From NCBI RefSeq assembly GCF_949987515.2, contig NC_082690.1, forward strand, positions 103,600,400 through 103,664,399: DNA of 64,000 bases. The letters are read 5' to 3'. Source of the DNA: Delphinus delphis. Its lineage: Eukaryota > Chordata > Mammalia > Artiodactyla > Delphinidae. A model generated the notes under the pieces. It ran no database searches, was not told where the DNA came from, and saw only the letters and a program-made list of their open reading frames with translations. The translations under genes were made by a program, and so were the position numbers. The stretch's first letter is position 1, and each line of letters begins with the position of its first letter. Shown here piece by piece: positions 11,204 through 23,200 of this stretch.

Positions 11204-14200
11204 ATGACCTCGGTGTGGAAGCGCTTGCAGCGCGTGGGCAAGCGGGCCGCCAAGTTCCAGTTTGTGGCCTGTTACCACGAGCTGGTGGTGGAGTGCACCA
11301 AGAAATGGTGAGTGGGAGGGAGGCCTGGGGCACTCCCCAGACTGGCGGGGACCCCATCCGGCCTTGGGGCCTGAGAATCCTGCCCCCAGTCCAGTGACCA
11401 AAGACGCCGCCTACCCCAGCTTAGGCCCTGGTGACCCGGGCACAGAGAAGTGCCGCTGCAGCTGTGGCATCCCCGGAGCTGAGGGTGTGGGCAGCCTTTG
11501 GGGAGCGGAGGGCAGGACTTGCGACCGGAGAATCTGTCTGGGCCCACACTTGCCTCAACTGCACTCAGGGCTGAGGGAAGGGAGGCCTCCTGGTTTTGGC
11601 CAGAGGGATGGTTCAAGGTGGCATCAGAAAAGGGAGCAAGTTTTGCCGGTCTTCGGGTGGAGGGGCTGGGACGGCAAACACCATGGCCCTAGTCCAGCTC
11701 AGAACAAGGATGTTGCCCCTTCCTCCGCTGCCCATTTGTTGAACCAGAGGAACCACCCGCCCCTTCAGCCGGAGTGGGCGCTGGGAGGCTGGATCCGTCT
11801 CCACAATATCCTTAAAAGGGGAAACTGAGCGCTGGGAGGGATGAGGAGGGAGGCGGGGAGCAGCTTAAAAGGGCCTGAGGACTTAGGAGGTTGTGGGTCG
11901 TGGAGGAGAGAGCCTGGGGAAGGCAAGGTGGTGGGGTGCAGGGAGATAGGTGAGGGGGTGCAGGACCCCCCAGCCCAGACTGCCAAAGGACCCGGGGCAT
12001 CTCGTTCACATTCCCCCACCCGCAGCTGCCTGGGCCCCTGCGTCACACCCTAAATATACGTGCTTGCTAGTGTCAGCTTCCCCTGGCTGGATTAGGGCAC
12101 AGCTGTGGGGGCCTCAGCCGCCAGGCGGGGCTAAATTTAGGCTCCCAAGTGAAAGCACAGGAAGGGACCAGGGGGTCCAAAGGGAGGGGAGTGAGCAGGA
12201 GGCCTGGGGTCCTTTGGGCAGCTGTCATATCCCTGATGTTGCCTGGGCCAGCCAGAGGGTGGTTCACACCACTCAGCAAGGCCCAGAAAGGACGGGCCGG
12301 CTGGGGTAACACAGCACAGGGCTGGAACTTGAACTCTGGCCTATGGCTTCTGCCTTCTGCCACAGCATCCTGGGTGAAGACAGGGGGACGCTGGGCACGG
12401 TCCGGAGAGGTGGCTGAGGGTGTGGGCACTGTCAACGTGTCTGAGTCACAGGCGGCGGGCAGGGCCTCCTGAGCTTTTTCGCCTGGAGCCCCGGCTAGGA
12501 AGCTGCCTCTGCCCAGGTCACGGCTCCCCAGGAGGGCGTGCCCAGCCTGAGTCAGGCTGCCTAGCCAGGCCCTGCCCTCCCTAGGCTCTCACTGTCTTCT
12601 TCCCCTTTCTGGGAAGTCCCCATGGCTGCCCTTAGCCATCGCCTGCAGTCTGGGGTCCAGGAGAGGCACTTGGCTCCAGGCTGGAGGGCTCTAGGCTCAG
12701 CTGTGTGCCCTTGCCTGGCCCCTAACCTCTCTGGGTCTCGGCATCCTCAGAGGCTGACAGGAGAGCCAGTTATCCTGGCTCGGCCTCCAGAGGGGCAGTG
12801 CGCTGGGTGAACCTGAGCGTCCTGGCAAGGGACAGGGTACAGGCAAGGAGGACTCTTACGTTGCCATCTGCCTGATGATCCTCTAACCATCCCCACCCTC
12901 CTGGGCAGCAGTCGGCCCCTCCAACGCAAAGGGGCCCTCTTCCTTCCAGGCCCAGCCACGTGTCTGGGACTCGGCCCCGCGCAGCTGACACTCTCCTCTC
13001 GCTTTGCCTCTGTCTCCCCACATCTCTGCCTCTCCTCTGAGTCTGCCCTGGCATATGCTGTTTCGGCTTAGATGCCACCTTCTAGAAGTCTTCCCTGGTG
13101 CCCCTTGCGAGAATCGGGGGCCCTGCAAAGCAAAGGGCTGGGCGTGGAAGGTCCTGGGAGGGTATCGAATGACAAGCTGACCCTATGCCTCTCTGCCTAC
13201 TTCCCAACCTCTGCCCTCCCCTCCCGACCTTACACCCACACCCCCATCCTGGGACCCTGGCACTTGCCATCCTCTCTGCCTGGAGCCTTCCTTCTCCAGA
13301 CCCTCCTGACATGACCCATTCCCTGCCCCAGAAAGGTCTTGCCTCTCCTTTGCTTGGCTCTGCCCCCAAATTGGGCTGGGGTAATAGTATGCACTCTACA
13401 AATATTTGTGAGTGAATGGGCTTCTTTTACTCTGAGGCTGTCTCTCTGTGTCTCTGAGTCTGTGTTTCTTGCAGGGTACTTGTGTTTCTGTTTGTCTCTG
13501 TGTGTGCCTGTCTCTCTGTATGACTTTCTTCATACTTCCTGCTGACCCACAGGCCTTTGCCCTCTGGCCCAGGCCTCACCCTGCCTCAGCAGCCCCACCC
13601 TACTCCCTGTGGCCCCAGATAAGGGGCTGTCTGGGCCCTGTCCTGGGGGAGGGGGATGTGGGCAGAAGGGAGACTGGAGGAGATAGAAAGGCCGGGTGGG
13701 CCTGACTGAGTAGCCCCCTCTCCCCGCTCCGCCTCCCAGGCAACCGGATAAGCTGGTGGTAGTGTGGACCCGGCGGAACCGACGCATCTGCTCCAAGGTG
13801 AGGGAGGATGTCAGCTGGGGGTCCAGGTTGGGGGTGGGGCCAATTGGGGGGGTAAGTGGGTCAGGGCTGAGGGGTGAGTGGAGTCAGGTTCAGGTTCAGA
13901 TCAGAATCCATAGAAGGGAGAGAAAGATGGGGTCAAGGTTGGAGATAAGGGCAAGGGGTGAGGGGGAGAGTTAGGATTGGGGGGAGGACTCAGACTGCTC
14001 ATTGTAGGCCCACAGCTGGCAGCCGGGCATCCAGAACCCATACCGGGGCACCGTGTTGTGGATGGTACCTGAGAATGTGGACATCTCTGTGACCCTATAC
14101 AGGGTAAGTCTCTAGCCCTCCTGCACAGATGGGAATGAGCCAGTGATTGCAACCCTGGGCAGCCACAGGAGGCCCCTGGTGCGTTATCCATCCAAATAGA

Positions 14201-17200
14201 AAAGAACAGAGGGGTGAGACCAAGAATCATGGCAGGGGGCCTATTCAGTGTGAGTGGCCCAGGAGGTCTCCTTGGAGGAGGTAGCATTTAGCCACCACAT
14301 GAAGAGAGCTGGGATCAGGAGAAGCCGGGAGCATACCTGCCAGGAGGGCTCAACATGTGTGAAGGCCCCACACAATCACCTCCGGAGCCAGCACAGGCTC
14401 TTCTCCCTGCCCTGTCCCCGCCGCAGCAGCCTCTGTACTCACCGGTGCCCCCTTTTCCCAGGACCCACACGTGGACCAGTATGAGGCCAAAGAGTGGACG
14501 TTTGTTATTGAGAATGTGAGTGGCTGGGGCGGGCTGGAGCCTGGGGTCTCGGGGACTCTGGGGCAGCACTGATGCTCCTTCTTCCTGCCCCCAGGAGTCC
14601 AAGGGGCAGCGGAAGGTGCTGGCCACAGCCGAGGTGGACCTGGCCCGCCATGCAGGGCCTGTGCCTGCCCAAGCCTCACTGCGGCTGCGGCTGAAGCCCA
14701 AGTCGGTGAAGGTGGTGCAGGCCGAGCTGAGCCTCACTCTCTCTGGGGTGCTGCTGCGGGAGGGCCGCGCCACGTGAGTGTCCAACTGCCCTCCTGGGCC
14801 CTAGTCTATAACCTCTGACCGTAGCCCTCACCCCTGATCTCTGACCCCCAGGAATGATGACATGCAGAGTCTTGCGAGCCTCATGAGCATGAAGCCTAGT
14901 GACGTGGGCAACTTGGAAGACTTTGCTGAGAGCGATGAGGAGGATGCTAATGGCCCAGGGGGCCCGGACGCGAGGGTTCGTGTCCTCCAGCCAGGTGGGC
15001 TCACAGCTGTGGACTGAGATCGCCAAGACCTAGGGAGGGTGGAGGATGACCCGGGCCAAAATCCACTTGCTCTTTTGGGGCAGGGCCAGCTTGTGCACGC
15101 CCAGTGGTCGGAGCGCACTATTGCCAGGTGGTCCCAACCTGCCCAGCAGCCCTGATTGTCCTGCAGAATGGGTTTCCAGTACCTCCCTGTGCCCCTGGCC
15201 CTCTCCTCACCCCTGCCCACGTACCTGCCCCGAGACAGCTGGGCCAAAAGCGCAGAGAGGGGCTGCAGTCCAGGCTTGCCACCCCTCACTACCCAACCTC
15301 GTCCCTCCCTTTTGCTTGTTAAGGCTTTTTTTTCCATCTGTCCTTGTTGGTCCTGTCTCTCTTTTCCTCTGCACCTGTGGGCCTGTCTCTTCTCGTAGGC
15401 CGGGGCGGTTCCCTGAGGCTGGGGCGTTTCCCAGGTAGGCCCAGCATTCTAGTTGTGGGGAGGGGGTCAGACCTGCAGGGCCCTTCCCTGGGCTGACCTG
15501 CCCCCAACGCCCCACCCCCAGATACTTCTCGGGAGCTGAAGACACTCTGTGAGGAGGAGGAAGAGGGCCGATTTCGGCCCCGGCAGGCAGGTGAGGCCCA
15601 GGCTGGGGTTGGGACGGTGGAGACTGGACCTCCAGTCACAGGGCCCAGGCCTCAGCATCCCCCTTCCTTCCCCCCAGCTGCCAGCCCTTCTAGTGCCGAG
15701 GATACCAGCCCAGCCCCTGTGAGTGCCCCTGCGCCCCCAGCCAGGGCCTGCCGGGGCCAGGGGTCAGAACCAGCTCCTGTAGCAGGGGGCCAGGTGGGGC
15801 CCAAGGCCCCAAGGCCCCCCGGAACCCCACCAGAGACAAGGTGAGCTTTGGGGTCAGCCCCAGCACCCCGCCCTGTCTACTCTTAAGAAGTTGCACACTC
15901 CTTGCCAACCTGCCTTTCCAGGGTCCCAGCAATCTGAGAGGTGGGGGGCGCTGAGAGCGGGGGGCCAAACGAGCCCCTGCAACGCACCCTCCTGCTCTCT
16001 CCTCAGGTCCTCAAGACAGCCAGGCCAGGACGCGGCCCCCAGCCCGGCCCCTCGGCTCCGGAAAGGCTCTGATGCCCCCTGGCCCCCAGTCCCCCAAGGG
16101 GGAGATGAGGCCCCCAACGCCTCAGGGGCTCCCCCAACAGGCGTGAATTCTGCTGTGGAGACCCAGGCCTGGGCAAGCCCTCAGAAAGGGACAGAGGCCC
16201 AGGGAACCGGGCTGGGCCCAGGCATTGAGGACAGAGATTCCAGCAACTCTTTGGAAGGGCAGAAACCCAAGGTTGAAGAGGGGGGCATTGGGGACAGGCC
16301 AGAGGCTAGTGGGGTGGACACTGAGCATGGGTCAGGAGTCAGAGAGGTGAACAGTAAGAGGTCAGAGGTCAGAGCTGGGGAGGCTGAAGAGAGTTTAGAA
16401 GTTGGTCAGGTGGATGCTGAGCAGAGGTCAAAGGTGAGACATGTGGACACTAAGGGACCAGAGGCTACAGGGGTGACATCTGAGGCAAGATTCAAGGGAA
16501 CTCCTGAGACTCCTCCAAGGGGCTCTCAGGGGAGGACAGGGGTCAGGACCAGGGAAGAGGCTCCCACCATCCTGAGCCCACCCCCAGCGGAGCCGGCAGG
16601 GCAATCCAGGCATCTCAGTGACCTCAAGGGGGCCAGGGCTGCTGCGGGCCAGGAGAGAGAGGGTGCAGAGGTGAGGGGTGGAGCCCCTGGTGTTGGGGGG
16701 ACAGGCCTGGAGCAGGGCCCCTCTGCTGGAGCAGCAAGCGCCAGGCCCCAGGTGAGCCAGTACCAGGGGGCCCCACCAGCAGCTGACCAGGGGGTGATGT
16801 CCAGGGATATGAGGGTCCAGGAAGTAGAAACTGGGGATTTGAGGGACCTGGGAACAGAAACTGGTGTGACAGAATCAGAGTTATTGGGGACCCAGAGAAC
16901 AGAAGTGGGTGGGTCAGGGTTCCCCGAGATAGAGACTGAGACAGCAGAAGTGGAGATACTGGGGACCCAGGAGACAGAGGCAGTGAGATCAGGGGTCCTG
17001 GAGTCAGAGGCTGCTGAGATGGCAGAGTCTGAGGAACTAGGGACCCAGAAAACAGAAGTCAGCGTTTTAGGGGTCCCAGGGGCAGAGGCCGGGATGGCAG
17101 AGTGTGAGGTACTGGGGACCCAGGAGACAGAGGCTGTGGGTACAGGAGTTCTGGGGACGAAGACTAGGATATCAGAGATTGAGATACTAGGGATCCAGGA

Positions 17201-20200
17201 GATATCTGGGGGTTCACGGGTACTGAAGATAGAAGCTGATACAGCAGAATCTGAAATATTGGGGGCCCAGGAGACAGAGATGGGGTGTTCAGGGGTCTCA
17301 GAGATAAAATTTAAGATAACAGGGATGCAGGAGACAGAGTTATGGGGTTCTGAGGTCCCAGGGATCGAGACTGAGACGGCAGAAGCTAAGATACTGGAGA
17401 CCCAGGAGATGGCAGCTGGGGGTTCACGGGTCCCAGGGATGGAGACTGAGACACTGGGGACCCAGGAGACAGAGGTTGGGGGTTCAGGGGCCCCAGGGAC
17501 AGAGACTGAGACATTGGGGACCCAGGAGACAGAGGTAGGGGGTTCAGGGGCCCCAGGGACAGAGACTGAGACATTGGGGACCCAGGAGACAGAGGTGGAA
17601 GATTCGCAGTTCTCAGGGCCAGAGGCTAGAATGGCAAAGGCTCAGACTTCTGGGGCCCAGAGGGCAGAGACTGGACTCTGGGAGACCCTCAGATATGAGG
17701 CTTTAGGGGCCCCAGTCACAAAGCATGGAATTTTAGGGTCCCAGGGAGCAGAGGCAGAAACTACAGTTTTGAGGGGCCAGGAGGTGGAGGCTGGGACTTT
17801 GAGAGTTTCAGAGGCCATGTCTGGGGTTTGGGGGGCCGAGGAAGCAGAGACGGAGGTTTCGGGGGCTTCAGAGAACCAATCTGGTATTTTTGAGGCCCAG
17901 GAAGCAGAGGCTGGGGTCTCAGGAACCGAGAAGGGAAAAGAAGCTGAGGGAAACCTCCCAGAGGCCAGCCTGATGGAGGCGCAGGTGGCCAGTGGGGCAG
18001 GGGCTGGGGTGCCCAGGCCCTCGGGGGCCTCTTCCCCAGAGGAGCCTGAAGAGGACAGGAGGCTGCCGGGCAGCCAGGTAGGGATGGGGGCCGCCGAGGG
18101 CCCAGTCTGCTGCTTCCCACTAACCTGGGCTGAGCTAACGGCGGCTCTGCATGGACCCACCTGGCCGACTGGGGTGGGGTGGGACAGGAGCTCAGCTTCA
18201 AGGAGCCCCTCACCCCCTCCTCTCCGAGGGTGCCCTGGCTCCCCCGCCCTGTCTTCCCTGGGTTGCATGGAGCGGGATGCCCCGAAAGCTGAGTTTCTGG
18301 GCTGACCTTGAGGTGTGGCTGCTGGGGGGCCTCTGATATCGCCTGGGGGCCACTGACCTTTTAGGTGACCTTGGTAGATAACACTGGAGCTGGAAACCCT
18401 TTTGCCTGACCCTAAGGCCCTGGCCAGTGGTCCGTGGTGACTCCTGCAAACCCAGAGCTGGAGCTGTTTTGTGCCCGAGGGGCAGAGGGCACAAGTCCCA
18501 CGTCCACATTCCCTAAGCCCATCCCTGTGTCCCCAGGCACCACCCGCCCCGGTCAGCTTCAGTCAGTCCCTGCTGGAGTGGTGCCAGGAAGTCACCGCCG
18601 GCTACCGTGGCGTCCGCATCACCAACTTCACGACATCCTGGCGCAACGGCTTGGCCTTCTGTGCCATCCTGCACCGATTCCACCCGGACAAGATGTGAGC
18701 TGCCAGAGGGAGTGGAAATGAATGGGGGAGGCTGCCAGGAGGGGAGGGTGGTGTGAATCCAGCCTCTGATCAGTGCTCTCTCTGCAGCGACTTTGCCTCC
18801 CTGGACCCACTCAACATCAAACAGAACAACAAGCAGGTGAGACAGGGTGGGAGTGGTGCCTGGAGGGAAGGAGGATCCAGAGCCAGGCCTAAGCTAAGAT
18901 TAAGTTCCTTGTCCCATCTGTGTGTAGGAGAGGAATCTGTGGGCTTCATGGCCCCAGCTGTGGCTTTTGGAAGTTCTGCCACTTAGTTACCCTTTTGGTC
19001 TTTATATTTTTCGTTTTCCTGAGTTTAGCTTTGTTTTTTTTAAGCATATTTCCACCAGATGGTTTTTCCCAAAAGCACCCCGTTTGGTGTGCAGTTGCTG
19101 GGTAACGCAGGGGCGGGCCATGTTGCTAGATTTCCCCCAATAGGAAGGTGAAGGCGTTGTTGGCAAACCCAGGCGTGCCAGTCGCAGGGACCTCCTCGTC
19201 GTTCCGGGGCGGGGCGGCAGGGTCGCTGGCTGACCCGCCGCCGATGACCCGAACGAACGCACCGTCCCTAGGCCTTTGATGGCTTCGCGGCCCTGGGCGT
19301 GTCGCGGCTTCTGGAGCCGGCGGACATGGTGCTGCTGTCGGTGCCCGACAAGCTCATCGTCATGACGTACCTGTGCCAGATCCGCGCCTTCTGCACGGGG
19401 CAGGAGCTGCAGCTGGTGCAGCTGGAGGGCGGCGGCGGCGCCGGCACGTACCGCGTGGCCAGCTCCCAGTCGAGCCCGCCCGACGAACTGGACACCGGCG
19501 GCCTGGCGCAGCGGCTGCGCGAGCACTGGGCCCAGGAGCCCCAGGAGGCCGCGACCCGCGCGGACGGGACGGCCCCCGAGGCGGCCTCCAAGGACCGCGG
19601 GGCCGAGGCGGCCTCCAAGGACCGCGGGGCCGAGGCGGCCTCCAAGGACCGCGGGGCCGAGGCCGCCCAGGAGCCGCGCTCCGTGGAGGCCCCGGCAGAC
19701 GGCCCTGGAGCCCGGGCATCCGTGCCCCCGACAGAGGGGCTGGTGAACGGGATGGAGGCGCCGGGCGCCGCGGGCGGCGTGAGGCTGCGGCGGCCGTCGG
19801 TCAACGCGGAGGCCGGGCCCGTGCCCCCGCCCCGCGCGCACGGCTCCTTCTCCCACGTGCGCGACGCTGACCTGCTGAAGAAGAGGCGCTCGCGGCTGCG
19901 GAACAGCAGCTCCTTCTCGGGGGACGACCCGGACTCGGGAGCCGCGGGAGCTGCCGGAGCGGCGGCGGTGAGTGCCCTCCAGCGGCGCGGGGGTCGGGGG
20001 AGCAGGGCAGAGCAGGGGCGGGTCTTGAGGGACCCCAAGGGCAGGGCTGGCGCGGGGCGGGGGGCGGTGGCTTCAGGGCGGCCGGCCTCTGCAAGATGCG
20101 GGTAGGCGTCTGATTTGAGGCACCGGTGCTGCGGAAGTCCCGCTCGAGGACGAGATAGCTCTGCCAACTCCTCAGCGGGGGCGCCAGTGCCCAGGCCGGC

Positions 20201-23200
20201 GACCCGGCGCCAATTTTTTTTCTTAAATGAATTTGTCTATTTATTTATTTTTGGCTGAGTTGGGTCTTTGTTGCTGCGCGTGGGAGCAGTGCGCGGGCTT
20301 CTCATTGCGGTGGCTTCTCCTGCTGCGGAGCGCGGACTTCAGTAGTTGTGGCTCGCGCGCTCTAGAGCGCAGGCTCAGTAGTTGTGGCGCACGGGCTTAG
20401 TTGCTACGTGGCACGTGGGATCTTCCTGGACCTGGGCTCGAACCTGTGTGCCCTACCCTGGCAGGCGGATTCTTAACCACTGCGCCACCAGGGAAGTCCT
20501 GCCGCTGACTTTTGCTGCCAGCCTTGGCCAAGATGCAGGCTAGTGATTTTTAACGCACGGCAACCAGTTAGTGGAATCAGGCTGTAGCAGGAAGTTCCTA
20601 GAAGGTTCCGTGTAGTCAGCGCTCTTTATGGACTGTTAAGTGGGTTGGGGCGTTTCTTTCCCTGCTGGTGGCGCGGGGTCTACCGGCAGCCACCACTTTC
20701 CTGTAAGCTGGGAACAGGATTTCTATACTCAAGGGAGCTCTCCAGGGCCTTCCAACCCCAAGATACTCTGACTCGGATCCTTAACTCCAGACACTGGAAA
20801 CCAGTTTCCTCTCTTCTCTGATAATGTAAAGTTGGAGATGGGAGACTCTGCTGGGTGCCCATGTTCCCCCATCCCTTGCAGGTCTCAGGTCAGCCTCCCA
20901 GGGTGTCTCATGGTCAATACACTAAAGAGGAGATGGTTCCAGAGAGGGCAGGGATTTGCTCAAGGACTCACAGCCACTGAAGTCCCGGCCATCGGCTTTC
21001 CAGCAGCACCGTCCTGGACAGCAGGGGCAGCTCTGTCAGGCTGCTTCAAGCCTTCAGCTGTCCAGGCATGACCCCTAAGTTCTAAGGAAAAGAGGGAATA
21101 AATTGGGAGAGGCTTTTTGGAAGAAGCAGCCACTTGAGCCAGGCTGATAAGACGGGCAGCTTTTCCCAGGTGAAGAATCGGAGGGCTGGTTCTCAAGAGG
21201 TGGGACCTCACAAGTAAAAATGTGGCAGCAGGAAAGCTCAGGTCTCATTTAGGGAACTGCCAGCCACCTCCCTTAAGGTCCGCAGGCGGTGATGAGGCTG
21301 GCCTGGAGAGCAGGACCCCTGAGTGCAGGGTCAGAGGTGCAGCATTGAGCCTATGAATGAGAAACAGGAAGGGCATTAGAGGCACCCATAGGAACTGTGC
21401 TCTCCTGGCCTGTGTTGGCCTCTGGCCAAAGCTGCCTTAATGTGTCTCAATGGCTCTTTATATGTTAAAACAGGAGGCTCCATCTTTCTGGGCCCAAGTC
21501 CCAGCATCTGGTCCTTCCAAGCCAGGCCCCCCTCCAACCCTTGTCCCACAGGAGGTATATGACCCATGGGGCTGGAGGGGATGCTGCCTCATTGGCCACT
21601 CCCATCCCCCATCCCCCATGCGTACAGTAGGAGGACGTAGGGCCTGCCCCTGGCCTTGCGAGCTCCCAGAGACCTGGATGGGATGCAGTCAGTCGCCTTG
21701 AAGCTGGGGCAGGGCCGAAGCAATGCCATGAGGAGGGCAGGGTGCCTCTGCTGTGGCCCAGCAAGGCTTCCTGGAGGAGGGGCCACACATGAGGGTGTAG
21801 AAAGGGGAATTTGGGTCAGACATGAGGAAGCGTTGGAATTCCCATCAAGGCTGCCATGAGTAAGCTTAGTTGCTGCTGAGGTTGGGGCTTCTCCACTCCT
21901 GCATCCGCCTGCCCTATTGGTTGAGCACTTGCTTCATGCCTGGTCTGCCCCCTCAACCCCTCAGCAACTGCTCCTTCTAGGAAGGAACAGTTACCCCCTT
22001 TTGCAGGTGGGAGTGTTGAGGCTCAGGGATATGAAAAGATAAAGGGAGTTGATACTGGTGTGAACCCCGGTTCCGACACTGAACTCTAAAATGGCGCCCT
22101 CTACTGGGCCCAGCACTATGAACTGGCTGTGTGACCTTGGACGAGCCACTTAATCCCTCTGTGCTCTTTTCCTGAGGATGAGAAGTAAAGACATGAAAGC
22201 TTTTTGCAAAGTGGCATTGAGGTACTCCTGCAGGGTGTTGTCAAAAGAGGGGAACTGTGAGGGACTTCCCTGGCAGTCCAGTAGTTAAGAATCCGCACTT
22301 CCACTGCAGGGGGCCCGGGTTCGATCCCTGATTGGGGAACTAAGATCCCACATGCCGCACGGTGCAGCCGAAACAAACAAACAGACAAACAAGCAAACAA
22401 CAAAAAAGAGGGGTACCCCAACCTGAGTGTACTCTGTTAAAAAATTTTCTTTTATAAAGGGGGGGGGACTGTTTTTCCCCAGATGTCTTTCTGGAGCCCT
22501 GTGTCCTTTACGTACAAGGACACAGGCCCAGTGCGTGTGACTGGGCCAGAGGCAAACAGCAAATTGGTGGCCAAGCTTGGGAACAAACTTTTGGATTAGA
22601 CAGCCCTAGGCCTGGGCCGGCCCTGTTTGAGTGTCATTTCTGACCCTCTGTTTCCTCATCTGTAAAGTCGGGATGGTAACCTTCCCCGCCTCACAGTGTT
22701 CTTGGGAAAACTAAATGAGTCGATGCACGTACAGCACCCAACACACAAATAGATGCTTAATGCGTATCAGCCGTTACAGTTAACCGGTGCGCCCTGAGTG
22801 CATTCTCTGGACCCCAACCTGTCTGCAGGGGCCGCTGCTGCTTAGGGAGACAGGCGTAACCCACAGCTGTGATGAGGGAGGCCCTGGGGGCTAGGGTGGG
22901 AGTCGGGGAGGCTTCAGGAGGCCTGAAAGTTGGGGAGGGAGGAAGAAAGCCCTGTGAAGGGGCCCCTGGAGGAGGTGGGGCCGAGCTGGGTCAAGAAGGT
23001 CGAGTTGGCGTCCAGCTGCCCAAGACAGAGCCCGCTCCAGGCTGAGGAAACAATTTGGGGAAGCGAAAGTCCACCACTGGGGCCGGAGGGTGGCATCTGG
23101 GTGGGGCCCGGGGCAGTAGGAGTTGAGGCTGGATCTGCCACCAGGCCGTGGCAACGAGGCTGGGAGCTGAGAGGGGGTGTGAAGAGAGTGACACCATCGG

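Noticed and set aside
10508..11401. 297-codon minus-strand open frame over the EHBP1L1 promoter
   Set aside because: Extreme GC content lowers stop codons; the peptide is Arg/Pro/Gly-rich with no domain, and it overlaps a CpG island and exon 1 of a certain gene.
17401..17600. CRISPR-like regular repeats
   Set aside because: The units are adjacent with no spacers, keep the reading frame, and lie in a mammalian coding exon.
19002..19856. 284-codon minus-strand open frame opposite EHBP1L1 exon 12
   Set aside because: It is the shadow of a very GC-rich exon, with a low-complexity product.
22261..22340. tRNA gene signal (A and B box-like words)
   Set aside because: These belong to the tRNA-Glu-derived head of CHR SINEs, which carry A-rich tails and target duplications; no intact cloverleaf.
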